In this document: in pieces, positions 36,895 to 45,432 of the stretch
How the letters are laid out: each line of letters begins with the position of its first letter
Position numbering within the stretch: position 1 is the stretch's first letter
Notes under the pieces: model-generated
The model's input: the letters and a program-made list of their open reading frames with translations, nothing else
Databases searched by the model: none
What the model was told of the DNA's origin: nothing
Translations under genes and position numbers: made by a program
Assembly (NCBI RefSeq): GCF_003704105.1
Contig: NZ_QUOQ01000005.1
Coordinates: forward strand, 186,001-250,000
Length of the DNA: 64,000 nt
Source of the DNA: Brevundimonas lutea
Lineage (GTDB): Bacteria > Pseudomonadota > Alphaproteobacteria > Caulobacterales > Caulobacteraceae
Direction: 5' to 3'

Positions 36895-37409
36895 CCGGGG
36901 GTCGCGCCCGAGGCCGTTACGGGCGGGCGATAGGCGGCGGCCTGGGCCTCGGCGCTGTCGCCGCCGCGCCATTCGCCGGTTTCCTTCAGCCGGTCGGCGA
37001 CCTCGCGCGGCATATAGGTCTCGTCGTGCTTGGCCAGCACCTCTGAGGCCTCGAAGATGCGGTCCTCGCGAAACCGGCCCTGGGCGACGATGCCCTGACC
37101 CTCGCGAAACAGGTCAGGCAGGTCGCCATCGAAATGCACCGGGGTGACGGCGGCGTTGTCGGTGACGGCGAAGATCACCCCGCCCTCGGCCGGATGGGTC
37201 ACGCTGCCGGTCTGGACCAAGCCACCGAGCCGGATCAGCCGCCCGGCGGGGACCGCTTCCGTGGTGATCTCTGACGGGCTGTAGAAGAAGGTGACGCTGT
37301 CGCGCATGGCCCACAGGCTGAGGCCCGTGGCCAGCGCCAGGATGGGGGTGACGGCGGCGATCAGCCACAGGCGCCGCCGGGCCTTGGGGGATTTGGGAAG
37401 CCAGCTCAT
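36891..37409 (-). CDS. ccmE: Haem chaperone CcmE/CycJ
   Basis: Periplasmic, membrane-anchored carrier that holds haem covalently before transfer to CcmF. The 172-residue protein starts MSWLPKSPKARRRL, has one N-terminal membrane helix (about 14-34) and an OB-fold. The haem-binding His128 and Tyr132 lie in VLAKHDETYMP. It overlaps ccmF by four bases; ccmI ends 49 bases upstream. Confidence 0.95.
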   Translation of the reverse strand: MSWLPKSPKARRRLWLIAAVTPILALATGLSLWAMRDSVTFFYSPSEITTEAVPAGRLIRLGGLVQTGSVTHPAEGGVIFAVTDNAAVTPVHFDGDLPDLFREGQGIVAQGRFREDRIFEASEVLAKHDETYMPREVADRLKETGEWRGGDSAEAQAAAYRPPVTASGATPG

Positions 37410-37458
37410 GGGGTCGCGCCCCATAGCGCCGATCCGCGCGGCGGCCAATGCGGCGTTG

Positions 37459-38271
37459 TCACGCGCCAGACTCCAGAGCGGCGAGCAGGGGCGCGCGACG
37501 CGGGTCGTCGTCGGGCAGGCCCTCGATCAGCGGACGCCACAGCTCGGCGGCGCGGTCGCGATCGCCGCGCTCAAGGGCGGCCTGGCCCAGGAAGAAGCGA
37601 GGCGGCTGGGCGGTCGGATCGATCTCCAGGGCGCGGGAGAAGGCGGCCTCGGCGTCGCCGCCGATGGCGCCGTCATTGGCCAGGACCAGGGCCTCGCCCA
37701 ACCGGCCCCAGGTCTCGGCATGATTGGGACGCAGTGTCAGGGAGCGGCGAAAGGCGGATGCGGACCCCAGCGGGTCGCCGGCCTCCAGACGGGCGCGGCC
37801 GAGGAAGGCCTGGGCTTCGGGATCCTGCGGCCGCTCGCCGGCGGCGCGTTCGGCGACGGCCGCCAGGCGAGGAGCGTCCAGCTGATCGATCTGGCCGGAC
37901 CATTCGGTGACGCGCTGGGCAAAGGGCTGATCGGCGCGACCGGGGCTGCCGGTCACGACGTAGACGCCGAGGGTGACCACGGCGGTTGCGACGACACCGG
38001 CCAGCAGCAGGGGACGATCGGAGCGGACGGCCCGCATTTCGGCGTGCTCGGGGTCGGTGCGCAACAGGCGGCGGCCGGCCTCGGCTCGGGCCTCGGCATG
38101 GGCATCGGCGTCAATCAGGCCGCGCTCGCGCAGACGGTCCAGTTCGGCCAGTTCGGCCGCACCCGTGACATCGGCCTCGGCCGGGCGGTCCGCGGCCAGC
38201 CGCGCGCGCCACAGGATAAGGATGGCGGCCGCCGCCGTCGCCGCTCCGCCGATGAGCCAGAAGCCTATCAT
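37459..38271 (-). CDS. ccmI: Cytochrome c biogenesis protein CcmI/CycH
   Basis: Apocytochrome chaperone of 270 residues. Two membrane helices (about 1-22 and 90-108) flank a cytoplasmic loop containing AELDRLRERGLIDADA, followed by a periplasmic TPR region (about 130-260; for example SLTLRPNHAETWGRLGEAL). It presents apocytochrome c to CcmF/CcmH. First of ccmIEFH, 17 bases after the upstream uncharacterised gene, so the operon may extend from feuN. Confidence 0.9.
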   Translation of the reverse strand: MIGFWLIGGAATAAAAILILWRARLAADRPAEADVTGAAELAELDRLRERGLIDADAHAEARAEAGRRLLRTDPEHAEMRAVRSDRPLLLAGVVATAVVTLGVYVVTGSPGRADQPFAQRVTEWSGQIDQLDAPRLAAVAERAAGERPQDPEAQAFLGRARLEAGDPLGSASAFRRSLTLRPNHAETWGRLGEALVLANDGAIGGDAEAAFSRALEIDPTAQPPRFFLGQAALERGDRDRAAELWRPLIEGLPDDDPRRAPLLAALESGA

Positions 38272-38288
38272 GGCGGCGCTTTAGCCGA

Positions 38289-39662
38289 TCAGGCGACGCG
38301 AATCGAGCCGAGCGGATCCTCCTGGGCGCGCTGTTCCGCCGCGGCCAGACGACGCCGCGCGGCCGTGGCCAGGGCGCCGTCGCCCAGCCGGTCCAGGAAA
38401 TCGGCGGCGCGCTCGATCAGTCGCGCCGCGCGCGCTCGGTCCTCGACCTCTCCGTCATTGAGCCGGTTCACCGCCTCTTCGACATAGTCGGCCAGGCGCA
38501 GGTCCAGGGTCTCGCCGATCCGCGCCTTTTCGGCCGCGCAGCCCAGGATGGCGGCGGCGGCCTTCAACCCCGCGAACAGGATCAGCCGGCGCTGGGCTTC
38601 TCCGATCGCGGGGCTATCCGGGTCAGCCTCGAGATCCGGCGCCTTGCGGGTCATGCCCCGGGCGATCCGCGCGCTGGCGAGCGGCAGCGCCTTTTCGACG
38701 GCCTTGAGCGCGGCCTTCATGTCGTGGACGGCCCGGTCGGTGAGGCGCCGGCGCAGGGTCCGTTGTCGCGTCGCCCAGGCGCCGCCGGGACGAAGCTGGA
38801 GCGTCAGGGCGACCTCGGCCAGGATTTCGACCGCCAGGTGGAGCTTGCGGTCGGCCGCCTTCACCTCAGCCTCGCTCGCCGACGCCGGGTCGATCGAAAG
38901 ATAGACCTCGCCTGCGGCCTCCGATCGCGTGATCAGACCCTCGACCAGAGCAGACAGTTCCGATCCCTCGATCACCGCCTCCTGCTCGGCGTTGGGCGCC
39001 GACAGCGCCACCAGCCTCAGGGTCTGGGCCGGATGAGCGGCGAGGTGTGCGGACAGGATGCGCAGCACCCGCATCACCCCGTCCTCATGCATCGCCTGGG
39101 CGTCGCGAAGCACCAGGCGGAAATGGGTGACGGCCTCGTCGGACGGCCGACCCGTCAGTTCGGGCAGCAGGTCCGGGAGGTCCCGCAGGCGCGTGACCAG
39201 ATCGAAATCCGACGCCAGATCCAGCGCATCGACCTGTGTCCAACTGGTGGGGTCGTCGCGCAGCAGCCCCGCCGCCACGCCGCAGATCTTGTCGGCGGCG
39301 CCGTCAGCCAAGCGCCTGTCGTCCAGCATCTCGACCAGACCGGGCTGCAGATCGCTGATCTCGGCCCATAGGCGATCTCGCACCTCGGTCGGAAAATGGC
39401 TGCCGTCGGCATGGTTGGACAGGGCCATCAGCGGCCGGAAGGCGAAGTTCATGGCCCTTCGCCGCTCGCGCTCGGCCTCGACCATCTCGCGCACCTCGGC
39501 CAGCCGTCCGGACGTTCCGGCCAGGGCGGCGCGCAGCCGCTCGAGGACGGAGTCCGGCGATTTCTCGACCACCATCCGCACCATGGCGGCCTTTCTGGCG
39601 GGGATCGCGGCCATCAGGAGGGGAGCCCGGCGGTCATCATCAATTGTGAGGATGGCGGCCAA
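38289..39662 (-). CDS. Uncharacterised helical protein between FeuQ-like kinase and ccmI
   Basis: Not recognised beyond a loose similarity to DUF2336-type repeat-helix proteins. The 457-residue product is almost wholly alpha-helical, rich in Ala, Leu, Arg, Asp and Glu, with no signal peptide or membrane helix. The first residues may be over-called; Met17, Met27 or Met30 could be the start. Spacings of 20 bases to the kinase and 17 to ccmI suggest co-transcription. Its function is not readable, but the context hints at envelope or cytochrome regulation. Confidence 0.6.
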   Translation of the reverse strand: MAAILTIDDDRRAPLLMAAIPARKAAMVRMVVEKSPDSVLERLRAALAGTSGRLAEVREMVEAERERRRAMNFAFRPLMALSNHADGSHFPTEVRDRLWAEISDLQPGLVEMLDDRRLADGAADKICGVAAGLLRDDPTSWTQVDALDLASDFDLVTRLRDLPDLLPELTGRPSDEAVTHFRLVLRDAQAMHEDGVMRVLRILSAHLAAHPAQTLRLVALSAPNAEQEAVIEGSELSALVEGLITRSEAAGEVYLSIDPASASEAEVKAADRKLHLAVEILAEVALTLQLRPGGAWATRQRTLRRRLTDRAVHDMKAALKAVEKALPLASARIARGMTRKAPDLEADPDSPAIGEAQRRLILFAGLKAAAAILGCAAEKARIGETLDLRLADYVEEAVNRLNDGEVEDRARAARLIERAADFLDRLGDGALATAARRRLAAAEQRAQEDPLGSIRVA

Positions 39663-39682
39663 AGCTTAAGGAAAACTGTGGC

Positions 39683-41095
39683 TCACAGCTCAGCGGACGG
39701 CAGTTCCAGCACCGCCTTCAGCCCGCCCATTTCGCTGGCCGCCAGGCTGAAGCGGCCCTGATAGGCGCGGGTCAGCTCCTCGACGATGGACAGGCCCAGA
39801 CCGGTGCCGGGCGTCGCTTCGTCCATCCGGGCGCCGCGCGCCAGTGCGGCCTCCCTCTGGTCCTCGGGCAGGCCGGGCCCGTCGTCCTCGACCACCACCA
39901 CCATCTGGCCCAGGCCGGTGGCGCCCGCCGACACCCGCACCCGACCCTTGGACCATTTGCAGGCGTTCTCCATCAGATTGCCCAGCAGTTCCTGCAGATC
40001 CTGACGCTCGCCCCGGAAGGCCAGTTCGTCCGGCGCTCGCCAGTCGATCTCCACGCCTTTGGACTGGAACACCCGCTCCAGCATCACCGCCATTTCGTCG
40101 ATGACCTCGCCGACGGGCGTGCGCTCGCCGGAGATGCCCGCCCGGGCGGCTGCGCGGGCCCGGCGAAGATGGTGCTCGACCTGGCTGCGCATCGCTTCCG
40201 ACTGGCGGCGCACGACGTCGGACAGCGGATCGGATCGCTCGCCGGCCTCGGCCAGCAGCACCGACAGCGGGTTTTTCAGGGCGTGGGCCAGATTGCCCAC
40301 ATGGGTGCGCTGGCGTTCCACCGTCTCCTGATTATGGGCCAGAAGCTTGTTCATCTGCTCGGCCAGGGGCGCGATCTCGATCGGATAGGCGCGTTCGATC
40401 CTTGTCGCCCGACCCTTGCGGACGTCGGCGATCTCGGTCCTCAAGTCGTAGAGCGGGCGCAGACCGATCCTCACCTGGATGAACACCGCCAGCACCAGGC
40501 CGGCGCCGAGCAGGCCGAGCGCAGCCCAGGTGAAGGCGGCGAACTGGCGCGTGTCGGCGTCGATGTTGGAGCGATCGATGGCGGCGATGAACACCACCGG
40601 GGTGGAACGCCCCGGCAGCCGCTTCATGGTGGCGGCGATGCGCAGTGGCTCGCCGACTGGTCCGACGGCATTGTAGCTGATCGAATCGCCGAACCCGGCT
40701 TCAAGCCGTTCAATCAGGCTGTCCGGGGCCGGCATGTCAGCGTCCCACAAGGAGGTCGAGCGGGTGAGGACACGCAGCGATCCATCGTCCCGCGGCTCGC
40801 CCACAACCCAGTACTTGCCGGAGAATTCATTGAGGGTGCGCTGATCCAGGATTTGCGGCGTCACCACCGTATTCTCCGTCGCGGTGGTGGCCACGATCAG
40901 ATTATCGATGGTCGTGTTCAGCACCCCACCCAGCCGCCGCAGCCCGGACTCCTGAAACTGCGAGGTCAGCACCGCGCCGGTCAGCAAGAGGGCTAGGACG
41001 ATCCAGGCCGAGGCCAGCCACACGAGACGACGAGTCAGGGACCGGCCGGGCCGGCCGAAATAGCGTCCCACGTCGCGGAACGGCCGGGGCGTCAC
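39683..41095 (-). CDS. feuQ: FeuQ/PhoQ-like sensor histidine kinase
   Basis: Inner-membrane kinase of 470 residues. Helices lie at about 24-47 and 186-212, with a periplasmic sensor domain of about 140 residues between them. HAMP follows, then HisKA with His271 (NLAHALKNPL) and an ATPase domain with NLMENACKWSK, DDGPGLP and GTGLGLSIV. With the PepSY protein and regulator upstream it forms a FeuN-FeuP-FeuQ-like set known from rhizobia, where FeuPQ lies beside cycHJKL as here. It overlaps the regulator by four bases. Confidence 0.88.
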   Translation of the reverse strand: MTPRPFRDVGRYFGRPGRSLTRRLVWLASAWIVLALLLTGAVLTSQFQESGLRRLGGVLNTTIDNLIVATTATENTVVTPQILDQRTLNEFSGKYWVVGEPRDDGSLRVLTRSTSLWDADMPAPDSLIERLEAGFGDSISYNAVGPVGEPLRIAATMKRLPGRSTPVVFIAAIDRSNIDADTRQFAAFTWAALGLLGAGLVLAVFIQVRIGLRPLYDLRTEIADVRKGRATRIERAYPIEIAPLAEQMNKLLAHNQETVERQRTHVGNLAHALKNPLSVLLAEAGERSDPLSDVVRRQSEAMRSQVEHHLRRARAAARAGISGERTPVGEVIDEMAVMLERVFQSKGVEIDWRAPDELAFRGERQDLQELLGNLMENACKWSKGRVRVSAGATGLGQMVVVVEDDGPGLPEDQREAALARGARMDEATPGTGLGLSIVEELTRAYQGRFSLAASEMGGLKAVLELPSAEL

Positions 41096-41772
41096 GCGGG
41101 CGCGGTCTCCCCGGGCAGGGCCGTCAGGCGATAGCCCAATCCGCGCACCGTTTCGATGCGCTCGGCACCGATCTTCTTGCGGACCCGCCCGACGAACACC
41201 TCAATGGTGTTGGAGTCGCGGTCAAAGTCCTGGTCGTAAAGGTGCTCGACCAGCTCGGTTCGACTGATCACCCGGCCCTGATGCATCATCAGATAGTGCA
41301 GCAGCCGGTACTCCAGCGAGGTCAGGCGCAGAGGCTCGCCATTGACGCTGGCGCGGGCGGCGCGGGGATCCAGACGCAGGCCACCACATTCCAGGGTGGC
41401 AGTCGCGTGGCCGGCGGATCGGCGCAGCAGAGCCCGCAGCCGGGCCAACAGCTCCTCGGTGTGGAACGGCTTGGTCAGATAGTCGTCGGCGCCGGCGTCG
41501 AAGCCCGACACCTTGTCGGACCAGGCGCCGCGCGCGGTCAGGATCAGCACCGGCGTTGTCTTGCCCTCGCGCCGCCAGCGCTCCAGCACCGACACGCCGT
41601 CTACCTTGGGTAGGCCCAGGTCCAGCACGATCACGTCGTAGGGTTCGGTGTCGCCGAGGAAGTGGGCCTCCTCGCCGTCCGGGGCGTGATCGACCGCGTA
41701 GCCGGCGTCGGCCAGCGCCGTCTTCAACTGGCGGGACAGGTCGGCGTCGTCCTCGACGAGCAGCACGCGCAT
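41092..41772 (-). CDS. feuP: FeuP/PhoP-like response regulator
   Basis: OmpR-family regulator of 226 residues. The receiver has D8/D9, Asp51 (DVIVLDLGLP) and Lys101 (YLTKPFHTEE); a winged helix ends with VRGLGYRL. The start follows directly on the PepSY gene's TGA. Direct repeats CTGAAC-N5-CTGAAC upstream of feuN are the kind of site this family binds, suggesting autoregulation. In Sinorhizobium the equivalent controls cyclic glucan export; whether that holds here is unknown. Confidence 0.88.
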   Translation of the reverse strand: MRVLLVEDDADLSRQLKTALADAGYAVDHAPDGEEAHFLGDTEPYDVIVLDLGLPKVDGVSVLERWRREGKTTPVLILTARGAWSDKVSGFDAGADDYLTKPFHTEELLARLRALLRRSAGHATATLECGGLRLDPRAARASVNGEPLRLTSLEYRLLHYLMMHQGRVISRTELVEHLYDQDFDRDSNTIEVFVGRVRKKIGAERIETVRGLGYRLTALPGETAPA

Positions 41773-42111
41773 TCAGCGTTCTCCCAGAATCCGGCCGGTG
41801 CGGCCGTCCACGGTGATGTCGGAAATTCGGCCCCCGGGATACTCCCAACGCACGACATAGGTCAGGGTTGAGCCGCTGCCGCGTTCGGAGACATTCAGCA
41901 TGCGGCCCTCGCGCCCCGCCGAAACGCGGCGCACCACGTCGCGGGCCGAGATGCGCTGGCCCTCGCGCGCCTCCTCGCGCGCCCGGTCCTGGCGGAACTG
42001 GCTGACCAGGGGGCTGTCCCCCCGGCGTGACTGGGCCGAGGCGACATCGACCCCGACGGGGCCGACGGCGATCAGGCCGGCGATCAGAACTGTAAGCACA
42101 CGGGACATCAT
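41773..42111 (-). CDS. feuN: FeuN-like periplasmic PepSY-domain protein
   Basis: Small secreted protein of 112 residues. The start MMSRVLTVLIAGLIAVG gives a signal peptide cleaved near ASAQ. A single PepSY domain occupies about 50-112 (SARDVVRRVSAGREG, ITVDGRTGRILGE). FeuN in Sinorhizobium is a small periplasmic protein from the same gene position that restrains the FeuQ kinase; equivalence here is inferred from position and size. The stop abuts the feuP ATG (TGAATG). Confidence 0.8.
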   Translation of the reverse strand: MMSRVLTVLIAGLIAVGPVGVDVASAQSRRGDSPLVSQFRQDRAREEAREGQRISARDVVRRVSAGREGRMLNVSERGSGSTLTYVVRWEYPGGRISDITVDGRTGRILGER

Positions 42112-42135
42112 GGTCCCTTCCCTAAGGTCACGGCG

Positions 42136-42240
42136 CTGAACGGCGACTGAACACTGATGACCACGGTTGTTTAACCTTGCCCCAAAGCCGGTTCCGTCGC
42201 GCGGGGCCGCGATGAACGGCGCCTGAAACAGCCCGTTCAG
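42136..42240. promoter_or_regulatory. OmpR-type direct repeats in the feuN divergent promoter
   Basis: Two tandem pairs lie in the 207-base gap: CTGAAC at 42136 and 42147 (start-to-start 11 bases), and ATGAAC at 42212 with CTGAAA at 42223 (again 11). An inverted GTTCAG follows at 42235-42240. Eleven-base phasing is the classic layout for dimeric OmpR/PhoP-family regulators, and the reverse-strand form GTTCAG-N5-GTTCAG resembles a PhoP box. One pair is near feuN, the other near the secreted-protein gene at 42319. Confidence 0.55.
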
Positions 42241-42318
42241 CGCCCGATCAGCTCGCCCCTGCTTACCTGGAGTCATCGTCGCCCTCATGGGCGCCGAGAT
42301 CAAGGAAAGGATGACCCG

Positions 42319-42735
42319 ATGACCCGTCCCGTCGAACGCTCCGCCCCCGCCCGCGCCGCCGCCGCCCCGTCCGATATGCGTTCGGCGGCCGGAAAGGCGC
42401 TGCTGCCCATGCTGGCCGCCGCCGCCCTGTCGGTGTCCGCGCCGAATGTCGCCGAGGCCCAGGCGTGGAACGCGCCGGGCCAGTGGGTGTCGATCAACGC
42501 CCGCCAGGCCAACCTCGATCACCGCATCGACGTCGGTGTGCGCAACGGCCAGCTCAACCGCCGCGAGGCCGCTCGTCTCCGCACCGAGTTCCACGCCCTG
42601 GCGCGGCTGGAGACCCAGTATCGCCGGGGCGGTCTGACCCGCTGGGAGCGCACCGACCTGGATCGTCGTTTCGACCGGCTGGCCGCCCAGATCCGTGTGG
42701 AGCGCCGGGACCGTCAGAACGTCGGCCGCTGGTAG
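42319..42735 (+). CDS. Small secreted basic protein, likely FeuP target
   Basis: Not recognised as a named family. The 138-residue product has an extended signal sequence (hydrophobic LLPMLAAAALSVSA, cleavage near AEAQA). The mature part is helical and Arg-rich, with two similar stretches (LNRREAARLRTEFHALARL and LTRWERTDLDRRFDRLAAQI), somewhat like small periplasmic stress proteins. It is divergent from the FeuN-FeuP-FeuQ genes and shares their repeat-bearing promoter. Confidence 0.7.
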   Translation: MTRPVERSAPARAAAAPSDMRSAAGKALLPMLAAAALSVSAPNVAEAQAWNAPGQWVSINARQANLDHRIDVGVRNGQLNRREAARLRTEFHALARLETQYRRGGLTRWERTDLDRRFDRLAAQIRVERRDRQNVGRW

Positions 42736-42738
42736 ATT

Positions 42739-43560
42739 TCAGCGCGCCGCGACGCGAAGGGTGCTTTCGAGCACCGTGACCGCCTGGCCTCTCAGGATCA
42801 GGCGGTCGCCGCGCGTCTCGGTCTCGATGTCGCCGCCCCGGCCGGGAAAGGCCTGAAGGAAGCGCACCACCGGCCGGCCCAGCTTGTCGGCGAACAGCGG
42901 CCCGAGGATGCAGTGGGCCGAGCCCGTCGCGGGATCCTCAGCCACGCCTGAACCCGGCGCGAAAAAGCGGTCTATGACGTCCACGCCGTCGGCCTGATCG
43001 GCGGGCGCAGCGACCACCAGATTGCCGGGTCCGCCTGTCGCCTCGTGGCCAAGGCGGTGGATGGCGGCGATGTCGGGCGTCAGGCCGCGCACCGTCGCCG
43101 CGTCCGCCATCAGGGCGACCAGATAGCGCCCGGCCCAGACCTCGAGCGGCGCCGCCCCCAGAGCCTCGGACACGCCCATCGGCTCGTCGATCCGGCGCGG
43201 CGGGTCGGCCGGAAAGTCCATCTCGTAACCGCCATCTCCGCACCGCACGATCAGGGGTCCGGAGCGGGTGTCGAAAGTCAGGGCCTCGGAGTCGAGCGCC
43301 AGCACGGTCGCCAGAACATGGGCAGCGGCCAGGGTGGCGTGGCCGCACAGATCGACCTCCATGGCCGGGGTGAACCAGCGCAGGTCAAAGCGGGCGGGGT
43401 CGTCAGTGGTCCGCAGATAGGCGGTCTCGGCCTGATTGTTCTCGGCGGCCAGAGCCTGCATCCAGCCGTCCGACGGCCAGTCGGCGAAGGGCTCGACCAC
43501 ACAGGCCGGATTGCCGCGAAAGGGCTCGGCGGCGAAGGCGTCGACGGTCCACTGGCGCAT
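42739..43560 (-). CDS. PhzF-family isomerase
   Basis: Member of the PhzF/DapF-fold family (273 residues). It starts with the family hallmark [18 protein letters not shown]; the usual catalytic-acid position is Glu in NNQAETAY. The glycine-rich [14 protein letters not shown] and the C-terminal [13 protein letters not shown] are present. The family spans phenazine biosynthesis and unrelated housekeeping isomerases; nothing here points to phenazines. It follows the nucleotidyltransferase gene by 11 bases, so it is probably last in a four-gene run. Confidence 0.9.
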   Translation of the reverse strand: MRQWTVDAFAAEPFRGNPACVVEPFADWPSDGWMQALAAENNQAETAYLRTTDDPARFDLRWFTPAMEVDLCGHATLAAAHVLATVLALDSEALTFDTRSGPLIVRCGDGGYEMDFPADPPRRIDEPMGVSEALGAAPLEVWAGRYLVALMADAATVRGLTPDIAAIHRLGHEATGGPGNLVVAAPADQADGVDVIDRFFAPGSGVAEDPATGSAHCILGPLFADKLGRPVVRFLQAFPGRGGDIETETRGDRLILRGQAVTVLESTLRVAAR

Positions 43561-43571
43561 GGCGCTCTCCC

Positions 43572-44144
43572 TCAGTCGATGACGCGAAGCTCGGGCCAGC
43601 GGGCCCGGGCGGAGGCGACGGCCTTGTCCCAGCCCCTGGCGCGGGGCCGGTGGGTATTGGGCCGGATCACCATGTCGAACACGTCGTCGAGGCCGAAGGG
43701 CGCGGCGACTGTGATTGTGTCGTCGGGCTCAAGCCGGACGCCGACCGCGAAGGCCGGGGCGACGAACCGCGCGAGCGCCTCGTCGGTTGAGGCGAGCGGT
43801 GCATAGGGTTCGCCGAAGCGATCCTCGAACCACAGGTGAACCCGGGCCTGGTTGCGGATTTCGACCAGGCTGTCCAGCGGCGGCGGCAGGTCGCAGGCGG
43901 CGCGGCGGATGATCACGTCCTCGGCCTCGTAGCTGAGGTCCGACGCATCGAAATAGGCCAGGTCGTAATCCTTGACCCCATAGTCGGGCTCACGACCGGT
44001 CCGGGCGTTCCACACCGCCTGATAGACGGCGCCGGACACGATCCGCCAGTCGGGCAGATCGAGGCCGCGCGCCGCCTCCAGCGCGCGCATCAGGCCGGGG
44101 GTGGCGCGGAGGATTTCGACCAGTTCGGCTGTCCGCGCCGTCAT
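43572..44144 (-). CDS. Nucleotidyltransferase family protein (DUF925-like)
   Basis: Protein of 190 residues with the DUF925 layout: [15 protein letters not shown] followed by [15 protein letters not shown], whose Asp pair is the metal site, and [10 protein letters not shown]. The family is a distant nucleotidyltransferase group without a firm substrate. The start MTARTAELV overlaps the thiD stop (ATGA), indicating coupling. A longer frame upstream is a reading of thiD in another frame. Confidence 0.86.
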   Translation of the reverse strand: MTARTAELVEILRATPGLMRALEAARGLDLPDWRIVSGAVYQAVWNARTGREPDYGVKDYDLAYFDASDLSYEAEDVIIRRAACDLPPPLDSLVEIRNQARVHLWFEDRFGEPYAPLASTDEALARFVAPAFAVGVRLEPDDTITVAAPFGLDDVFDMVIRPNTHRPRARGWDKAVASARARWPELRVID

Positions 44145-45007
44145 CGGTCCCGCACCGGCCACGCGTGGTCCAGCGGCCCGTGGCCTGCGCCCAGGCCGGG
44201 GGCGCGCCGGATGGCCTCCCCGACATAGGCCCACGCGCGGGCGACCGCGTCCGGCAGGGGGCGGCCCATGGCCAGGCCGGCGGCGATGGCGCTGGCCAGG
44301 GTGCAGCCGGTGCCGTGGGTGTGGCGCGTCTCCAGCCGCTCGGTCTCGAACAGGGTCTCGCCATCGCCGGTCAGCAAGAGGTCGATCAGCACCGACCCCT
44401 CGACATGGCCGCCCTTCATCAGCACGGCCCGGGCGCCCATCGCCAGCAACGCTTCGCCGGCGCGCCTCTGTCCGTCCAGGTCTGCGACCACGATCCCGGT
44501 CAGGGCCTCGGCTTCCGGCGCATTGGGGGTCAGCAGGGCGGCGCGGGGGACCATCAGGGCGCGCACCGCCGCGATGGCGTCATCGGGCAGCAGGCGATGA
44601 CCGCCCTTGGCCACCATCACCGGATCGACCACGGCCGGCGCTCCGGCCTCGTCGATGAGCCCGGCCACGGCCTCGACCACGGCGGTGTCGCCCAGCATGC
44701 CTGTCTTGAGGGCGTCGGTTCCGATGTCGGACAGCACCGCGCGGGCCTGGGCCTCGATCAGGGCGATCGGCAGGGGATGGACATCGTGAACGCCCAGAGT
44801 GTTCTGCACGGTGATCGCGGTGACCGCTGTTGCCGCGTGCCCGCCCATCATCGTTATCGCCTTGATGTCGGCCTGGATCCCGGCGCCCCCGCCGGAGTCG
44901 GAGCCGGCGAGGATCAGAACCCTTCCCTTGTCTTTGACGCTATCGCTCGCGACGCGGTCGCTCGCTGCTTGAGCGGGAGTGGAAGACGGATCGACGGGAT
45001 TGGCCAT
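44141..45007 (-). CDS. thiD: Hydroxymethylpyrimidine/phosphomethylpyrimidine kinase
   Basis: Thiamine-pathway kinase of the ribokinase fold. Core motifs are [17 protein letters not shown] near 32-48, [11 protein letters not shown], and the anion-hole [17 protein letters not shown]. The called start (MANPVDPS, 288 residues) carries about 27 residues before the conserved core. Residues 9-24 of this extension are encoded by a dispersed repeat (44936-44982) and are not family sequence. The start overlaps the SMR gene stop. No TPP riboswitch was seen upstream. Confidence 0.9.
   Translation of the reverse strand: MANPVDPSSTPAQAASDRVASDSVKDKGRVLILAGSDSGGGAGIQADIKAITMMGGHAATAVTAITVQNTLGVHDVHPLPIALIEAQARAVLSDIGTDALKTGMLGDTAVVEAVAGLIDEAGAPAVVDPVMVAKGGHRLLPDDAIAAVRALMVPRAALLTPNAPEAEALTGIVVADLDGQRRAGEALLAMGARAVLMKGGHVEGSVLIDLLLTGDGETLFETERLETRHTHGTGCTLASAIAAGLAMGRPLPDAVARAWAYVGEAIRRAPGLGAGHGPLDHAWPVRDR
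44936..44982. repeat. Dispersed repeat, copy B, inside thiD
   Basis: This is the second copy of the unit at 32358-32405; the central TGCTTGAGCG and CGCTATCG blocks are identical and differences are scattered. Here it lies in the thiD reading frame and encodes residues 9-24 ([15 protein letters not shown] region), keeping the frame open. Insertion into, or capture by, the 5' coding end is the simplest explanation. Confidence 0.65.
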
Positions 45008-45345
45008 CAATGCGCGCCCGAGAACAGCTTCAGCCCGACGATGCCCGAGACGATCAGCAGGATGCAGACGATGCGCACCGCCGTCGCCGGCTCGCCGTAG
45101 AGGAAGACGCCCACCGAGGCCGCGCCGACCGCGCCGATGCCGGTCCACACCGCATAGGCCGTGCCGATCGGCAGCCGCTGGGTCGCGGCCCACAGCAGAG
45201 CCATCGAGGCGGCCAGCGCGACCAACACGCCCAGCGAGGTCAGCGGGCGCTGTGGTCCGACGAACTTCAGTCCCGAGGCCCAGACGATCTCCAGCAGACC
45301 GGCGACCACCAGGATCAGCCACGGATTGACGGTGTTCAGCGACAT
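45007..45345 (-). CDS. Small multidrug resistance (SMR) transporter
   Basis: Four-helix proton-coupled efflux protein of 112 residues. Family features are the membrane glutamate in LLEIVWASGLKF near 18, PIGTAYAVWTGIGAVGA in helix 3 and VRIVCILLIVSGIVGLK in helix 4. The WASGLK variant is closer to SugE/Gdx (guanidinium export) than to EmrE. No guanidine riboswitch was recognised upstream. The start MSLNTVNPW is chosen over a longer frame. First gene of SMR-thiD-nucleotidyltransferase-phzF. Confidence 0.88.
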   Translation of the reverse strand: MSLNTVNPWLILVVAGLLEIVWASGLKFVGPQRPLTSLGVLVALAASMALLWAATQRLPIGTAYAVWTGIGAVGAASVGVFLYGEPATAVRIVCILLIVSGIVGLKLFSGAH

Positions 45346-45398
45346 GCCGGCCAGATGGCCCGGATGGCGGCCGGGGGCAAGCGCGCCTGAAACCACCC

Positions 45399-45422
45399 CT
45401 ATATTGACGACCGACTATATAG
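45399..45422. promoter_or_regulatory. AT-rich palindromic operator/promoter before the ArsR gene
   Basis: CTATAT and ATATAG arms 12 bases apart form an imperfect palindrome in an otherwise G+C-rich region, ten bases before the ArsR-type gene's start. ArsR-family repressors bind such dyads at their own promoters, so an autoregulatory operator overlapping a TATA-like -10 is likely. The divergent SMR start is 54 bases away. Confidence 0.5.
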
Positions 45423-45432
45423 ATGGTTAGCT

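Noticed and set aside
34454..36972. Missing ccmG as a broken operon
   Set aside because: ccmF and ccmH overlap directly (GTGA), and many alphaproteobacteria keep ccmG with ccmABCD, so this is not a deletion.
44900..45400. TPP riboswitch before thiD
   Set aside because: No CUGAGA...ACYUGA-type conserved core could be found; thiD starts inside an operon led by the SMR gene.
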